Below are positions 8,157 through 16,283 of a DNA stretch of 33,332 nt, piece after piece. A model generated the notes under the pieces. The model did not search any database and was not told the DNA's origin. It saw only the letters and a program-made list of their open reading frames with translations. This DNA comes from Maritimibacter sp. (lineage in GTDB: Bacteria > Pseudomonadota > Alphaproteobacteria > Rhodobacterales > Rhodobacteraceae): the NCBI GenBank assembly GCA_002701395.1, contig NZVC01000042.1:1-33332 (forward strand), read 5' to 3'. Position numbers and translations under genes: made by a program. Position 1 is the first letter of the stretch; each line of letters starts with the position of its first letter.

Positions 8157-8499
8157 CAAACCAGTCCAATTCCCGCCGCAATTGCCTTAATTTAGCTCTA
8201 GTTGCCCACTCCATCAACCCGAGCCGCGAACCCGCCCGTTCTGTCGCCTGCTACCAGAGCGCAATCTTCTCGATTACATTTCCGACACTTAGCATACACG
8301 CGCACCGCTCCAACGCAGCCAATCAAGCTTCGCTGCACCTGCATTCTCTGCACGATCAGAAACGTGCAGGCAACATGCGCCAATAAATTATGCAAATGCA
8401 CCGCACGTGGCCCGAAAACCTTCGGACCACGTCGCAACAATCATGGTCAATTCGCCTGACTGGAAACGCGAGCCGCTTCTGGCCGCCGCCGCGTGCAGC
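8157..8499. other. Gene-free stretch of about 340 bases, AT-richer than its surroundings
   Basis: No reading frame here looks like a gene. It should hold the promoter of the glycosyltransferase operon (minus strand) and the 3' end of the long catabolic operon. A/T-rich patches lie at about 8183-8195 and 8382-8396. The clearest structure is the inverted repeat at 8405-8432, listed separately. No convincing -35/-10 pair was found. Confidence 0.5.
8405..8432 (-). terminator. Long stem-loop downstream of the DUF3830 gene
   Basis: ACGTGG (8405-8410) pairs with CCACGT (8427-8432) and CCGAA (8412-8416) with TTCGG (8421-8425). This gives 11 pairs with one internal mismatch and a 4-nt loop. It lies about 70 nt after the last gene of the catabolic operon. 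There is no T run, so it could equally be a large operator. Confidence 0.4.
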
Positions 8500-8916
8500 C
8501 TACTCTGCCAGTTCGAAGCGGATGTCCTTCGCGCCTTCCCACAGCACGAGGTTGCCCAGCTTCATCAGGTTCTCGTGGCCGCTGGTCAGCGTGATGAAGT
8601 GGTTGCCCGCCAGCTGGCCCATCTTGGACGAGAAATCGACGCCGCCATAGGCCAGCAGGATCTCGGTCTCGGAGATGCCGCCGGGGTACAGGATGATGTG
8701 ACCCGGCGCGGGGTGCGAGGTGTGGTTTTCGTAGCCGACCCCGAAGTCATGGTCGCCCAGCGGAATCCAGACGCCCTCGCCCGACCAGCGGACGTGGACG
8801 ATCTGGCTTTGGTACGGCAGCGCCTTGCGGAAGGCGGCGCAGGTCTGGGGCGCGGCCTCTTCCTCCAGCTTCGCGTCGAAGGTGTAGGGTCCGGCGTGGA
8901 TCACGAGCTTGGTCAT
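8500..8916 (-). CDS. DUF3830 family protein (cyclophilin-like fold)
   Basis: The 138-aa product matches DUF3830 along its full length, with LEEEAAPQTCAAFRKALPY, VRWSGEGVWIPLG, ENHTSHPAPG, YPGGISETEILLAYGG, FSSKMGQLAGNHF and VLWEGAKDIRFE. The family is predicted to have a cyclophilin-like beta-barrel fold. It has no established reaction that I know of, and as I recall it is often found beside amino-acid racemase or amidohydrolase-type catabolic genes. The start is the ATG at 8914-8916, with AAGGAAG upstream; an upstream in-frame ATG near 8961 would overlap the oxidase gene and has no support. It lies 16 nt downstream of the fused oxidase gene and is last in the operon. It may be an isomerase or ligand-binding accessory of the pathway; that is a guess. 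Confidence 0.85.
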   Translation of the reverse strand: MTKLVIHAGPYTFDAKLEEEAAPQTCAAFRKALPYQSQIVHVRWSGEGVWIPLGDHDFGVGYENHTSHPAPGHIILYPGGISETEILLAYGGVDFSSKMGQLAGNHFITLTSGHENLMKLGNLVLWEGAKDIRFELAE

Positions 8917-8932
8917 TGGATCTTCCTTGCAG

Positions 8933-11782
8933 TCAGAAACGGTCGAAGTCGAAGGGGGCAAGGTCCTGTCGGGCCCTGCCGTGAAGTGCGAGGGACGCCG
9001 CCTCGCGGCCCATCAGGGGGCCGAGGGTGTAGCCGTTGGCGGTGGCCGCCACCGTGACGCCGGGCACGCCCGGAAGCGCCCCCAGCAGCGGGGCGCCGTC
9101 GATGTCGATGTTCATCGCGGCCCAGCTGCGCAGCACGCGCAGGCCACCGACGGCGGGCACGCTGCGCGCGGCGACCCACAGGTTGCCCTCCAGGCTGTCG
9201 GGCAACACCTGCGGCTGGCCGGACGGACCGGTGCGCGCGGTCCATGCGCCACCGATCAGAACGGTCCCGGCGGCGGTCTGCTTCATGGTCAGGTGGCGGT
9301 CGGCATGGGCCAGCAGGCAGGGCAGGATCGGCGCGGTGCGTTCGGTCACCACCATCTGCAGCGGCGCGCCCTTGACGGGGACCGGCGCGCCCAGCATCCG
9401 GCCCAGTTCGCCAGACCAGCCGCCCGCCGCAAGAAGCAACCGCTTTGCGTGCACCACCCCGCGCGCGGTGCGCAGGTCGTGCCCGTCCGACGTGGCGGCG
9501 ATGGCCGTCACGCCTGCCTGTTCCTCGAACCGGACGCCGGCGGCGCGCGCGGCGGCGATCAGGGCGTTGGACGCGGCCAGCGGGTTGATCTTGCCCTCGC
9601 CCGGACACCACGCGGCGGCGACCATGCGGTCGGACACTTGTGGCGCGATCTGGCGCAGTCGGTCGGGGCCGATCACCTCGGTATGCACGCCCACCGTCGC
9701 CTCGGACGCGGCCTTTTGCTCAAGGAACGGGATCTGCGTCTCGGATTCCGCGACCATCAGGCCGCCGGTCACCGACATTTCGAAATCCGCGCCAAGCTCG
9801 CGTTCCAAGTCGCCCCACAGCGCGATGGACTCCTGCTGTAGCGGCAGGGTCGCCAGTTGCAGGCCGCCGCCACCCACCGCCTTCGCGCCGAAATCCCACG
9901 ACAGAAGTTGCAGGTGAAGGCTGCCGGCATTGCCGCCCGAGGCCTCGGCGTTCAGACGGCCCCGGTCCAGTACGACGACGCTGGCGCCTTCGCGGGCAGC
10001 GAACAGCGCGGCAGAGATGCCGGTGACGCCGCCGCCGACGATGGCAAGGTCGGCTGTGATCTGACCGAAATCCTGTGCCTCGCCCGCAGAGGGCCGGGCC
10101 GAGGGGCTGCTTTCCCGGTGGCCGCCCCATTCGGGCTTTTCCACGGTCAGCGCCGCGACGGGCACCGGCTTGACGGGGATCTGCGGCGCCAGAAGCGTCT
10201 CGGGCGCGGTGTCCCTGCCCGCCTCTGCCAGCAGCCGCAGTGCCGCGGGAACGCAGTACCGGCCCTGACAGCGGCCCATGCCAAGGCGCGTGGCGCGCTT
10301 GACGGCGCCGGGGTCGGTGGCCCCGGCCGCGATGGCGGCGCGGACGCCGCCCGCCGTCACCGCCTCGCACCGGCAGACGGTGGTCTCGTCAGGCATCGGC
10401 GCGCGCGGCGGCGCGTCGAACAAGGTCCACAGCGCCGACTGGAACCGGCGGGCCCGGGCCATACGGCGGGCGTGCGACGGGTCGGCGGGAAGATCCTTGC
10501 CGAGGTATCGCGCCACCCCATGCGCGGCCAGCGCGCCCTGCGCTTCGGCCACGCGCGCGCCGCCCATGCTGCCCGCGTCGCCCGCGACCCACAGGCCCGC
10601 AACGGCGGTTGCGCCGTCGTCTTCGCGGATCACAAGAGGCGCGCGGGTTCGCGGGTCCAGCCGCAGCGGAGCGCCCAGCAGGCGGGCGATTTCCAACTGC
10701 GGTGCAAAGCCTTCGCCGATGCAGATCGCATCGGCGGCGATGGTTTCGGTGCGGCCGCTGGCGATGTGGCGCAGCACGGCGCCGTCAGCCTTTGCGACCC
10801 CGGTCACCGCGGCGACGTCCCAGCCGGTCCTCAGCGGCACGCCCGACCGCCGCATCCCCAGCCGATAGCGCAGCCCGTCCAGCGCCAGCCCCGGAGCGGC
10901 CAACCCGGCCCGCAGCAGCGCCCCGCGATCCGCCACCGGAGCACGTTCCAGCACCGTGACAACATTGCCGTCGAGCTGTTTGATTTCATGTGCCAATTGC
11001 CACGCGAGGGGCCCATTGCCCGCGATCAGAACCCGCGTGCCCGGCACCACCCCGTAACGGCGCGCCAGCGTCTGGGCGGAGCCGATGCTTTGCACCCCCG
11101 GCAGCGTCCAGCCCGGCACCATCGCGGGCACTTCGTAAGCGCCGGTGGCAAGGATCACCGACCGCGCCGCGACGGCCAGCCCGCCGTCGGCCCCCAGCGA
11201 CCGCAGGTCGAAACGACCCGCTTCGTCCGCGCGGGCGAACCAGACGGTTTGCCCACCCGCAATCCGCACGCCCGCGTCTGTCGCGGCTTGGCGGCGCGCA
11301 TCGCCTTCGCGGTGCTGGGCGTCGGCGGCGGCCCCGCCCCGAAAGCCCGCGCTGCGCGGTTTATAGTACTGACCGCCCGCGTCAGAGCGTTCGTCCAGCA
11401 CCAGCACCTGCAAGCCTGCCCGCGCAAGGCGCGTGGCCGCGGCCAGCCCGGCCGGTCCCGCCCCCAGCACGGCGACATCCACGGTCACCTGCTCGACATC
11501 AAGCGGGGCGCCCTCGGTCGCGACGGAGGGCGTCGCGCGGTCGTCCTGCGCCTCGATCTCCATGCCGTCGCGCAGCGTGGTCATGCAGGCCAGCCGCCCG
11601 GTCCGGCCATCGACCTTCACCGCGCAGTCCTGGCATACGCCCATGCCGCAGAACGGCCCGCGCGGCTGGCCGTTGCCGCCGGTGCCGAACCGCGTCACCT
11701 GTGCAGCCGAAAGGGCGGCCGCGATGCTGTCGCCCGGCCGCCCTGTCAGCTGCTGTCCATTCCAGCGAAACCGTAAAGTCAT
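8933..11782 (-). CDS. Three-part fused flavo-iron-sulfur oxidase, HcnA-HcnB-HcnC-like in one chain
   Basis: A 949-aa protein made of modules that usually come from separate genes. Residues 1-90: ferredoxin-like [2Fe-2S] domain with C45-x4-C50-x2-C53 and C66 (HcnA/OoxA-like). Residues 100-430: FAD/NAD disulfide-reductase fold with GAGPAG (107-112) and a second GNGPLA (255-260). Residues 465-520: BFD-like cluster domain with C470-x-C472 and C505-x4-C510 (HcnB-like tail). Residues 575-949: DAO-type amine oxidase domain with GGGVTG (583-588) and a C-terminal NGYTLGPLMG motif (HcnC/glycine-oxidase-like). A polar linker (about 540-575) joins the halves. Relatives oxidise glycine (HCN synthase), opines, or D-hydroxyproline. 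The adjacent lyase suggests oxidation of an amino or imino acid to an imine or keto acid. Start ATG 11780-11782 lies 4 nt after the lyase stop codon. Confidence 0.88.
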   Translation of the reverse strand: MTLRFRWNGQQLTGRPGDSIAAALSAAQVTRFGTGGNGQPRGPFCGMGVCQDCAVKVDGRTGRLACMTTLRDGMEIEAQDDRATPSVATEGAPLDVEQVTVDVAVLGAGPAGLAAATRLARAGLQVLVLDERSDAGGQYYKPRSAGFRGGAAADAQHREGDARRQAATDAGVRIAGGQTVWFARADEAGRFDLRSLGADGGLAVAARSVILATGAYEVPAMVPGWTLPGVQSIGSAQTLARRYGVVPGTRVLIAGNGPLAWQLAHEIKQLDGNVVTVLERAPVADRGALLRAGLAAPGLALDGLRYRLGMRRSGVPLRTGWDVAAVTGVAKADGAVLRHIASGRTETIAADAICIGEGFAPQLEIARLLGAPLRLDPRTRAPLVIREDDGATAVAGLWVAGDAGSMGGARVAEAQGALAAHGVARYLGKDLPADPSHARRMARARRFQSALWTLFDAPPRAPMPDETTVCRCEAVTAGGVRAAIAAGATDPGAVKRATRLGMGRCQGRYCVPAALRLLAEAGRDTAPETLLAPQIPVKPVPVAALTVEKPEWGGHRESSPSARPSAGEAQDFGQITADLAIVGGGVTGISAALFAAREGASVVVLDRGRLNAEASGGNAGSLHLQLLSWDFGAKAVGGGGLQLATLPLQQESIALWGDLERELGADFEMSVTGGLMVAESETQIPFLEQKAASEATVGVHTEVIGPDRLRQIAPQVSDRMVAAAWCPGEGKINPLAASNALIAAARAAGVRFEEQAGVTAIAATSDGHDLRTARGVVHAKRLLLAAGGWSGELGRMLGAPVPVKGAPLQMVVTERTAPILPCLLAHADRHLTMKQTAAGTVLIGGAWTARTGPSGQPQVLPDSLEGNLWVAARSVPAVGGLRVLRSWAAMNIDIDGAPLLGALPGVPGVTVAATANGYTLGPLMGREAASLALHGRARQDLAPFDFDRF

Positions 11783-11786
11783 CGGG

Positions 11787-12683
11787 TCAGGCCCGTTCCT
11801 CCTGCATCAAGCCCGTGGCCCGCATCGCGTGCAACAGTTCGGGCATGTCTTCAGGCGGCAGCGGCAGGCGCGGCGCGCGGGGATTGCCGGTGTCCATGCC
11901 CATCAGCTTCAGCGCCGCCTTGGTGGCCGAAACATAGCGGTGACCGCCCACAAGCCGGATCATCGGCAGGATCTCGTGGTACAGGGCCCGCGCCGCGTCA
12001 TAGTCCTGCTTGTCCGCCGTCAGGGTGAACAGGTCGGCGCATTGCCGGGGCAGCACGTTCGACGCCACCGCGACCCAGCCCACCGCGCCGTTCACGAAGC
12101 TTTCGAAACCCATGATGCCGCCGAACACCGTCATCCGGTCGCCGCACATGTCGATGATGTCGCGCACCCGCGTGACGTCCATCGTGGACTCCTTGATGTA
12201 GTCGACGCCGTCGATCTCGGACAGCCGCGCGACGATCGGCGGCGTCAGGTCGACATTCGCCGTGGCCGGGTTGTTGTAGATCATGATCGGCAGGCGCGTC
12301 GAGGCGGCGATGCGCTCGTAGTGCCGGTACAGTTCGTCCTCGGTCGGGGTCGAATAGAACGGCGGGATGATCAGCATCCCCTGCGCGCCCACGTCCTCGG
12401 CCATGCGGCAGTTTTCGATCACGTCCTCTGTCCGCTCGGCCCCGGCCCCGATCAGCACCGGCACCCGGCCAGCGGTGGTGTCGACGACGCAGCGGGCCAC
12501 GGCCTCGCGCTCTTTCGTGGTCAGTGACAGGAATTCACCGGTCGAGCCAAGCGGCATAAGACCATGAATGCCCTCGGTGATCTGCCAATCGGTATAGCGG
12601 GCCATCGCGCCGGGGTCGAAGGCGCCCGCATCGTCATAGGCGGTCACCATCACCGAATAGGTGCCACGAAATTTTGCCGTCAT
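11787..12683 (-). CDS. DapA/N-acetylneuraminate-lyase family Schiff-base lyase or deaminase
   Basis: Class I aldolase-type (beta/alpha)8 enzyme of 298 aa, normal for the family. The visible active site has GSTGE (46-50) contacting the carboxylate, Y136 in IMIYNNP and the Schiff-base lysine K164 in YIKES. The PPFY segment (107-110) sits where DHDPS has PYY. The arginine that follows the catalytic tyrosine in true dihydrodipicolinate synthase (YNVPSR) is absent; YNNPATANV is found instead. Lysine biosynthesis is therefore unlikely. Members of this family in catabolic operons cleave keto acids or deaminate pyrroline-hydroxy-carboxylates. The latter occur beside three-subunit hydroxyproline oxidases related to the fused neighbour. 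The start ATG overlaps the upstream stop codon as ATGA (12680-12683). Confidence 0.88.
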   Translation of the reverse strand: MTAKFRGTYSVMVTAYDDAGAFDPGAMARYTDWQITEGIHGLMPLGSTGEFLSLTTKEREAVARCVVDTTAGRVPVLIGAGAERTEDVIENCRMAEDVGAQGMLIIPPFYSTPTEDELYRHYERIAASTRLPIMIYNNPATANVDLTPPIVARLSEIDGVDYIKESTMDVTRVRDIIDMCGDRMTVFGGIMGFESFVNGAVGWVAVASNVLPRQCADLFTLTADKQDYDAARALYHEILPMIRLVGGHRYVSATKAALKLMGMDTGNPRAPRLPLPPEDMPELLHAMRATGLMQEERA

Positions 12684-13711
12684 GGGGCGGTCTCCTTCAA
12701 GGTAAGCAATCGGACCGGGGTATCCCGGAGCAGCGCGCCGATCAGGTCGGCGCCGAAATCCAGCCGCTGCATAAGCGCCCGCACGTTGCGCAGGATATGG
12801 CCATAGCCATGCCCGCCCCAGCGGCGCAGACGGGTCTTGGTGCAGATGTCGTGCGACACCAGAATGCGGTCGGCGAAACCGCGCGCGGCGAAGTCGCGGA
12901 TTAGCCGCAGGCGGCCAAGGTCGGTGGGCAGTTCGACGTCGTCGGTCATCCAGTAATGCGACTGTTCGATACCGAAAAAGTCCCATTCCACGTTCGCGCC
13001 CCGCTGCAGCAGCGGTTCGATCCCGGCGCCATCCGGGTGGGTCCGGTCCATGTGACACAGCACGACCCGAGACAGATCGGCTCCGTTGGCGGCAAGGATG
13101 TCCAGGATCTGGCCGCAGGCGTCGGGATGCCGCCCCGGGTGAACGCTGATCGCGGCGCCGGTGCGGCGCTGCGCGTCGGCGGATGCCTCCAATGCGCGGG
13201 TCTCGGATGGCAACAGCGGCCATGAACAGCCGATCTCGCCGATCAGCCCGGCACGCAGGCCGGTGCCGTCGGCGCCGTCCAGAACCTCTGACGCGAACCT
13301 GTCGGCCAGCAGAGCGACCGGCATCGTGCGGATCTCGGGCGTCATGTAGGCGTCCACGTAGGTGCCCGCCGCCGCGACGACATGCACGCCGCTGACGCGC
13401 GACGCCTCGGCCAGCCCGGCCATGTCGCGGGCCAGACCGAAGACGCTTTGATCCACGATCAGCGAGCCGCCGTCCGCCGCATAGGCCGCAAGTTCCGACG
13501 CCGCGACCGCGCGGTCTGTCTGCAACGCGTTCCGGGCGGACTCGTTCGACCGATAATCCATCTGCCATCGATCTTCGATCCCGATCGGGCCGTCGCGGTC
13601 CCCGTCCAGCCCCGGCGGCACGATGTCGAACAGCACATGCTCGTGGAACATCACGGGTCCCACCGCATCGGGCGTCACATCGCCCAGAACTGTCCGGATA
13701 GAAGCCACCAC
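12680..13711 (-). CDS. Phosphotriesterase-family metal-dependent hydrolase (PHP-like)
   Basis: Binuclear-metal amidohydrolase-fold enzyme of 343 aa. Metal-site residues can be placed in order: H23-x-H25 (FHEHV), bridging E159 (GLIGEIG), H191 (SVHPG), H220 (LCHMD) and D288 (SHDIC). True phosphotriesterase has a carbamylated lysine at the bridging position, whereas E. coli PHP-type proteins have glutamate as here. Relatives with this layout include lactonases and N-acyl-amino-acid hydrolases, so a lactone or amide substrate is more likely than an organophosphate. The chosen start is GTG at 13709-13711 (GTG at 13706-13708 is equally possible), since no ATG lies between it and the upstream ATPase stop codon and homology begins here. 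Its stop overlaps the lyase start. Confidence 0.85.
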   Translation of the reverse strand: MVASIRTVLGDVTPDAVGPVMFHEHVLFDIVPPGLDGDRDGPIGIEDRWQMDYRSNESARNALQTDRAVAASELAAYAADGGSLIVDQSVFGLARDMAGLAEASRVSGVHVVAAAGTYVDAYMTPEIRTMPVALLADRFASEVLDGADGTGLRAGLIGEIGCSWPLLPSETRALEASADAQRRTGAAISVHPGRHPDACGQILDILAANGADLSRVVLCHMDRTHPDGAGIEPLLQRGANVEWDFFGIEQSHYWMTDDVELPTDLGRLRLIRDFAARGFADRILVSHDICTKTRLRRWGGHGYGHILRNVRALMQRLDFGADLIGALLRDTPVRLLTLKETAP

Positions 13712-13718
13712 GCCCGCC

Positions 13719-14570
13719 CTACAGGATCTTCGACAGAAAGAGCTTGGTGTGCTCGGACTTCGGGTTGGTAAAGAACTCTTCGGGCGGCGACTCTTCCACG
13801 ATCTCGCCGCCATGCATCAGCAGCACGCGATCCGCCGCCGCGCGGGCAAAACCCATCTCGTGCGTCACAACGATCATCGTCATGCCCTGCCGGGACAGGT
13901 CGATCATCACGTCCAGCACCTCGGAAATCATTTCCGGGTCCAGCGCCGAGGTGGGTTCGTCGAACAGCATCACCTTGGGCCGCATCGCCAGCGCCCGCGC
14001 GATGGCCACGCGCTGTTGCTGGCCGCCCGACAGCTGCGCCGGATAGGCGTCGGCCTTGTCCGGCAGGCCAACACGGGCCAGCAGTTCACGCGCATGCGCC
14101 TCGGCCTTTGCAGGGTTCTCGCCCATGATCTTCACCGGCGACAGCGTGATGTTGCGCAGCGCCGACAGGTGCGGGAACAGGTTGAAGGACTGGAACACCA
14201 TGCCCATCTCGCGCCGCTGGCGCGCGACCTTGCCGTCCCCCAGCGGCACAAGCTTGCCGCTGGAATCCTGCCGGTAGCCCATCAGGTGCCCGCAAGCGGT
14301 GATGCTGCCGCCGTCGATGGTTTCCAGATGGTCCACGCAGCGCAGCAGCGTCGACTTGCCAGAGCCGGAGCGACCGGCGATCACCACCACCTCGCCCGTG
14401 CGCACCGTCAGGCTGACATCGCGCAGGACGTGGTTCGAGCCGAAGTGCTTTTGCACGTTGCGGATCTCGACGATCGGCGGGCCAAGGTCGCGCGGCCCGA
14501 CCGACCGCGGCGCGTCGGCCACGCCATCGGCGGCGGTCAGGGGAGTCTCGGTATCGGTCATGCTGTCCAT
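13719..14570 (-). CDS. Polar amino-acid ABC importer ATPase (GlnQ/HisP-like)
   Basis: Cytoplasmic ATP-binding subunit of a polar amino-acid importer, 283 aa. Walker A is GRSGSGKST (66-74). It also has the Q-loop [11 protein letters not shown], the signature LSGGQQQR, Walker [11 protein letters not shown], and the switch histidine in VVTHEMGFA. The [13 protein letters not shown] stretch and the ending [12 protein letters not shown] are characteristic of the PAAT family. An extra N-terminal tail of about 30 residues (PLTAADG...) precedes the domain. Start: ATG at 14568-14570 with GAGG 7 nt upstream; a second ATG at 14561 is possible. It follows the permease by 13 nt and precedes the PTE-like gene by 7 nt. 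Confidence 0.93.
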   Translation of the reverse strand: MDSMTDTETPLTAADGVADAPRSVGPRDLGPPIVEIRNVQKHFGSNHVLRDVSLTVRTGEVVVIAGRSGSGKSTLLRCVDHLETIDGGSITACGHLMGYRQDSSGKLVPLGDGKVARQRREMGMVFQSFNLFPHLSALRNITLSPVKIMGENPAKAEAHARELLARVGLPDKADAYPAQLSGGQQQRVAIARALAMRPKVMLFDEPTSALDPEMISEVLDVMIDLSRQGMTMIVVTHEMGFARAAADRVLLMHGGEIVEESPPEEFFTNPKSEHTKLFLSKIL

Positions 14571-14583
14571 CCTGTCGCCTCGG

Positions 14584-15312
14584 TCACACCTGCGCCGGGG
14601 CATCGCCCGAAAGGGGCGTACCGGGGGTTTTCTTCGTGTCCGCGACCGGACCGAATGGCCTGTCGTAATGCCGCTCGATCCGCTTCTGCATCTCGCCCCA
14701 GACGGTCGTCATAAGCAGATACCAGCAGGCCGCGCACAGGTAGGCTTCCAGCACGCGGAACTCGATCTGCGCCAACTGCTGCGTCCGACGGAACAGCTCT
14801 TCCATCGAGATGACAGAGGCGATCGAGGTCGTCTTGATCATCAGCGTGAACTGGTTGCCCAGCGGCGGTATGATAATGCGGGTGGCCTGCGGCAAGATGA
14901 CGTAACGCATCCGCTGCGGCCAAGTCATGCCAAGCGCAAGGCTTGCGTCGGCCTGCCCCTTCGACACGGACAGGATGCCCGACCGGACGATTTCGGCGAA
15001 ATAGGCCGCCTCGTGCAGAGCCAGCGCAAGGATCGCGCTTTCGATCACGCCCAGCTTAAGCCCGGCGTGGGGCAACACGGCGTAGATGATGACCATCTGC
15101 ACCAGCAGCGGCGTGCCGCGCCAGATCCAGATGAAGGTGATCGCGATGCGACGCACCAGCCAGAACCGGGACATCTTCATGAAGGCGACCACGACGCCAA
15201 GGGCGCAGCCTATGAACATCGCGACACACGACAGCCATAGCGTCGTCCAGACCCCGTTCAGCATGTAGTCGCTGAACAGGTAACGAAAGAAATGGTCCCA
15301 ACTGAAACTCAT
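14584..15312 (-). CDS. Polar amino-acid ABC importer permease (HisM/GlnP-like)
   Basis: Membrane subunit of 242 aa with about five transmembrane helices. It has the HisMQ-type entry motif WTTLWLS and the coupling-loop EAA motif ([23 protein letters not shown], about 106-128), followed by [17 protein letters not shown]. Only one permease gene is present. It probably works as a homodimer, as GlnP does, rather than as a HisQ/HisM pair. It lies between the binding-protein gene (70-nt gap holding a stem-loop) and the ATPase gene. The ATG at 15310-15312 is well placed at the start of the hydrophobic N-terminal region. The transported amino acid cannot be inferred from the permease. Confidence 0.92.
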   Translation of the reverse strand: MSFSWDHFFRYLFSDYMLNGVWTTLWLSCVAMFIGCALGVVVAFMKMSRFWLVRRIAITFIWIWRGTPLLVQMVIIYAVLPHAGLKLGVIESAILALALHEAAYFAEIVRSGILSVSKGQADASLALGMTWPQRMRYVILPQATRIIIPPLGNQFTLMIKTTSIASVISMEELFRRTQQLAQIEFRVLEAYLCAACWYLLMTTVWGEMQKRIERHYDRPFGPVADTKKTPGTPLSGDAPAQV

Positions 15313-15338
15313 GACGTGCCTTCTTGCGGTAGAGGTTC

Positions 15339-15363
15339 AGGGCCGGACATGCCGCCCGGCCCT
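15339..15363 (-). terminator. Intergenic stem-loop between binding-protein and permease genes
   Basis: AGGGCCGG (15339-15346) and CCGGCCCT (15356-15363) form a perfect 8-bp stem with a 9-nt loop in the 70-nt gap after the binding-protein stop codon. No T run follows. Such hairpins commonly protect the upstream mRNA or partly end transcription, so that more binding protein than permease is made; that role is inferred here. Confidence 0.5.
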
Positions 15364-15382
15364 GCTGCGGTCGTGCGCGGCC

Positions 15383-16228
15383 TCAGTCGCCGGTGTAGAA
15401 ATAGGTGAACTCGCCCGGCCAGCGGTCCCACACGTCGATCTTGGTGGTGCCGTACTCGTCCATCATCGCGTCGTAGGTTCCGTCTTCCTTCATCGCGTTC
15501 AAGGCATCGGCCACGGCCTGTGCCAGCGTGGGCTCGTCGAAGGCGAAGGCGCCGGGCGTGCCGGGATACAGACCCGTCGCCGCTTTCGAGAACCGGCCCT
15601 GCTCTTGGTAGTACGACCCGATCGCGTCACCGGCGAACACGGCGTCGATCTGACCGCCGCCAAGGGCAAGGAAGGTCTCGCCGTAGGTGTTGAAGGCGCG
15701 GATATCCATCGGCTCCATCCCTTCGGCGACTTGCGCGTCGTTGATCTCGTTGATCTTGCGCTCTTCGAAGCCGGCGATCTCGACGCCGACGGCATGTCCG
15801 GCCAGATCCTCGGGCGCCGCGATACCCAGCGGGTTGTCGGCCGCCGCGATCAGCGCCAGCGCGTTGACCGAATAGGGCACCAGCTGCATCAGCCCGGCGC
15901 GTTCGTCGGTGAAATACAGACCGGTGTTGATCATGTCCCAGCGGTCGGAATCGAGACCGGGGATCTGAACGGCGAAGTCGACGTTCATGTAGACGGGTTC
16001 AAGGCACAGGCGCTTGGCGATCTCGTCGCCCATGTCGCGGTGCAGGCCGACGATCTCGCCATCTTCGTTGATGTACTGCTTGGGCGGGATGGTCGCGTTG
16101 ATCGACATGGTCAGCTTGCCGGCCTCGACGACCGGAAGGTCAGCCGGGCAGTCCTGAGCCGACACGGCAGCGGCCGAAAGGCTAAGCGTGGCCGCAAGGG
16201 ATAGGCGGAAGGTCTTGGTCAGTGTCAT
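15383..16228 (-). CDS. Periplasmic amino-acid-binding protein of ABC importer (SBP family 3)
   Basis: Solute-binding protein of 281 aa with a clear Sec signal peptide: MTLTKTFR, a hydrophobic Leu/Ala/Ser core and likely cleavage after AVSA, before QDCPAD. The mature part has the family 3 pattern: YINEDGEIVGLHRDMGDEIAKRL early, the central DMINTGLYFTDERA (the ligand amino-acid contact loop) and AGHAVGVEIAG before the second lobe. The start ATG (16226-16228) has AGAGGAAC upstream and places the signal peptide at the N-terminus; a longer upstream reading would bury it. It follows the M20-like gene by 55 nt. It gives specificity to the single-permease importer downstream, but the ligand cannot be read from the sequence. 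Confidence 0.92.
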   Translation of the reverse strand: MTLTKTFRLSLAATLSLSAAAVSAQDCPADLPVVEAGKLTMSINATIPPKQYINEDGEIVGLHRDMGDEIAKRLCLEPVYMNVDFAVQIPGLDSDRWDMINTGLYFTDERAGLMQLVPYSVNALALIAAADNPLGIAAPEDLAGHAVGVEIAGFEERKINEINDAQVAEGMEPMDIRAFNTYGETFLALGGGQIDAVFAGDAIGSYYQEQGRFSKAATGLYPGTPGAFAFDEPTLAQAVADALNAMKEDGTYDAMMDEYGTTKIDVWDRWPGEFTYFYTGD

Positions 16229-16283
16229 CACGGGTTCCTCTGTTGGGTTTGTATCCGGCCGCTTTCCGGCCTTTTCTTGCTTG

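Noticed and set aside
9857..11776. Plus-strand open frame of 639 codons inside the fused oxidase gene
   Set aside because: Antisense shadow; low-complexity Arg/Gly/Ala-rich translation, no ribosome-binding site or family motif. The minus-strand protein has complete motifs.
8933..11782. Hydrogen cyanide synthase
   Set aside because: The domains are HcnABC-like, but the context (importers, hydrolases, DapA-like lyase) is catabolic and the same fold serves opine and D-hydroxyproline oxidases. Cyanide production cannot be claimed.
11787..12683. dapA for lysine biosynthesis
   Set aside because: The arginine after the catalytic tyrosine is missing and the gene is embedded in a catabolic operon.
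11787..13568. A 593-aa fusion of a hydrolase with the DapA-like protein
   Set aside because: The extra N-terminal half is a frame-shifted reading of the PTE-like gene. The true start is the ATG at 12681-12683, overlapping the upstream stop.
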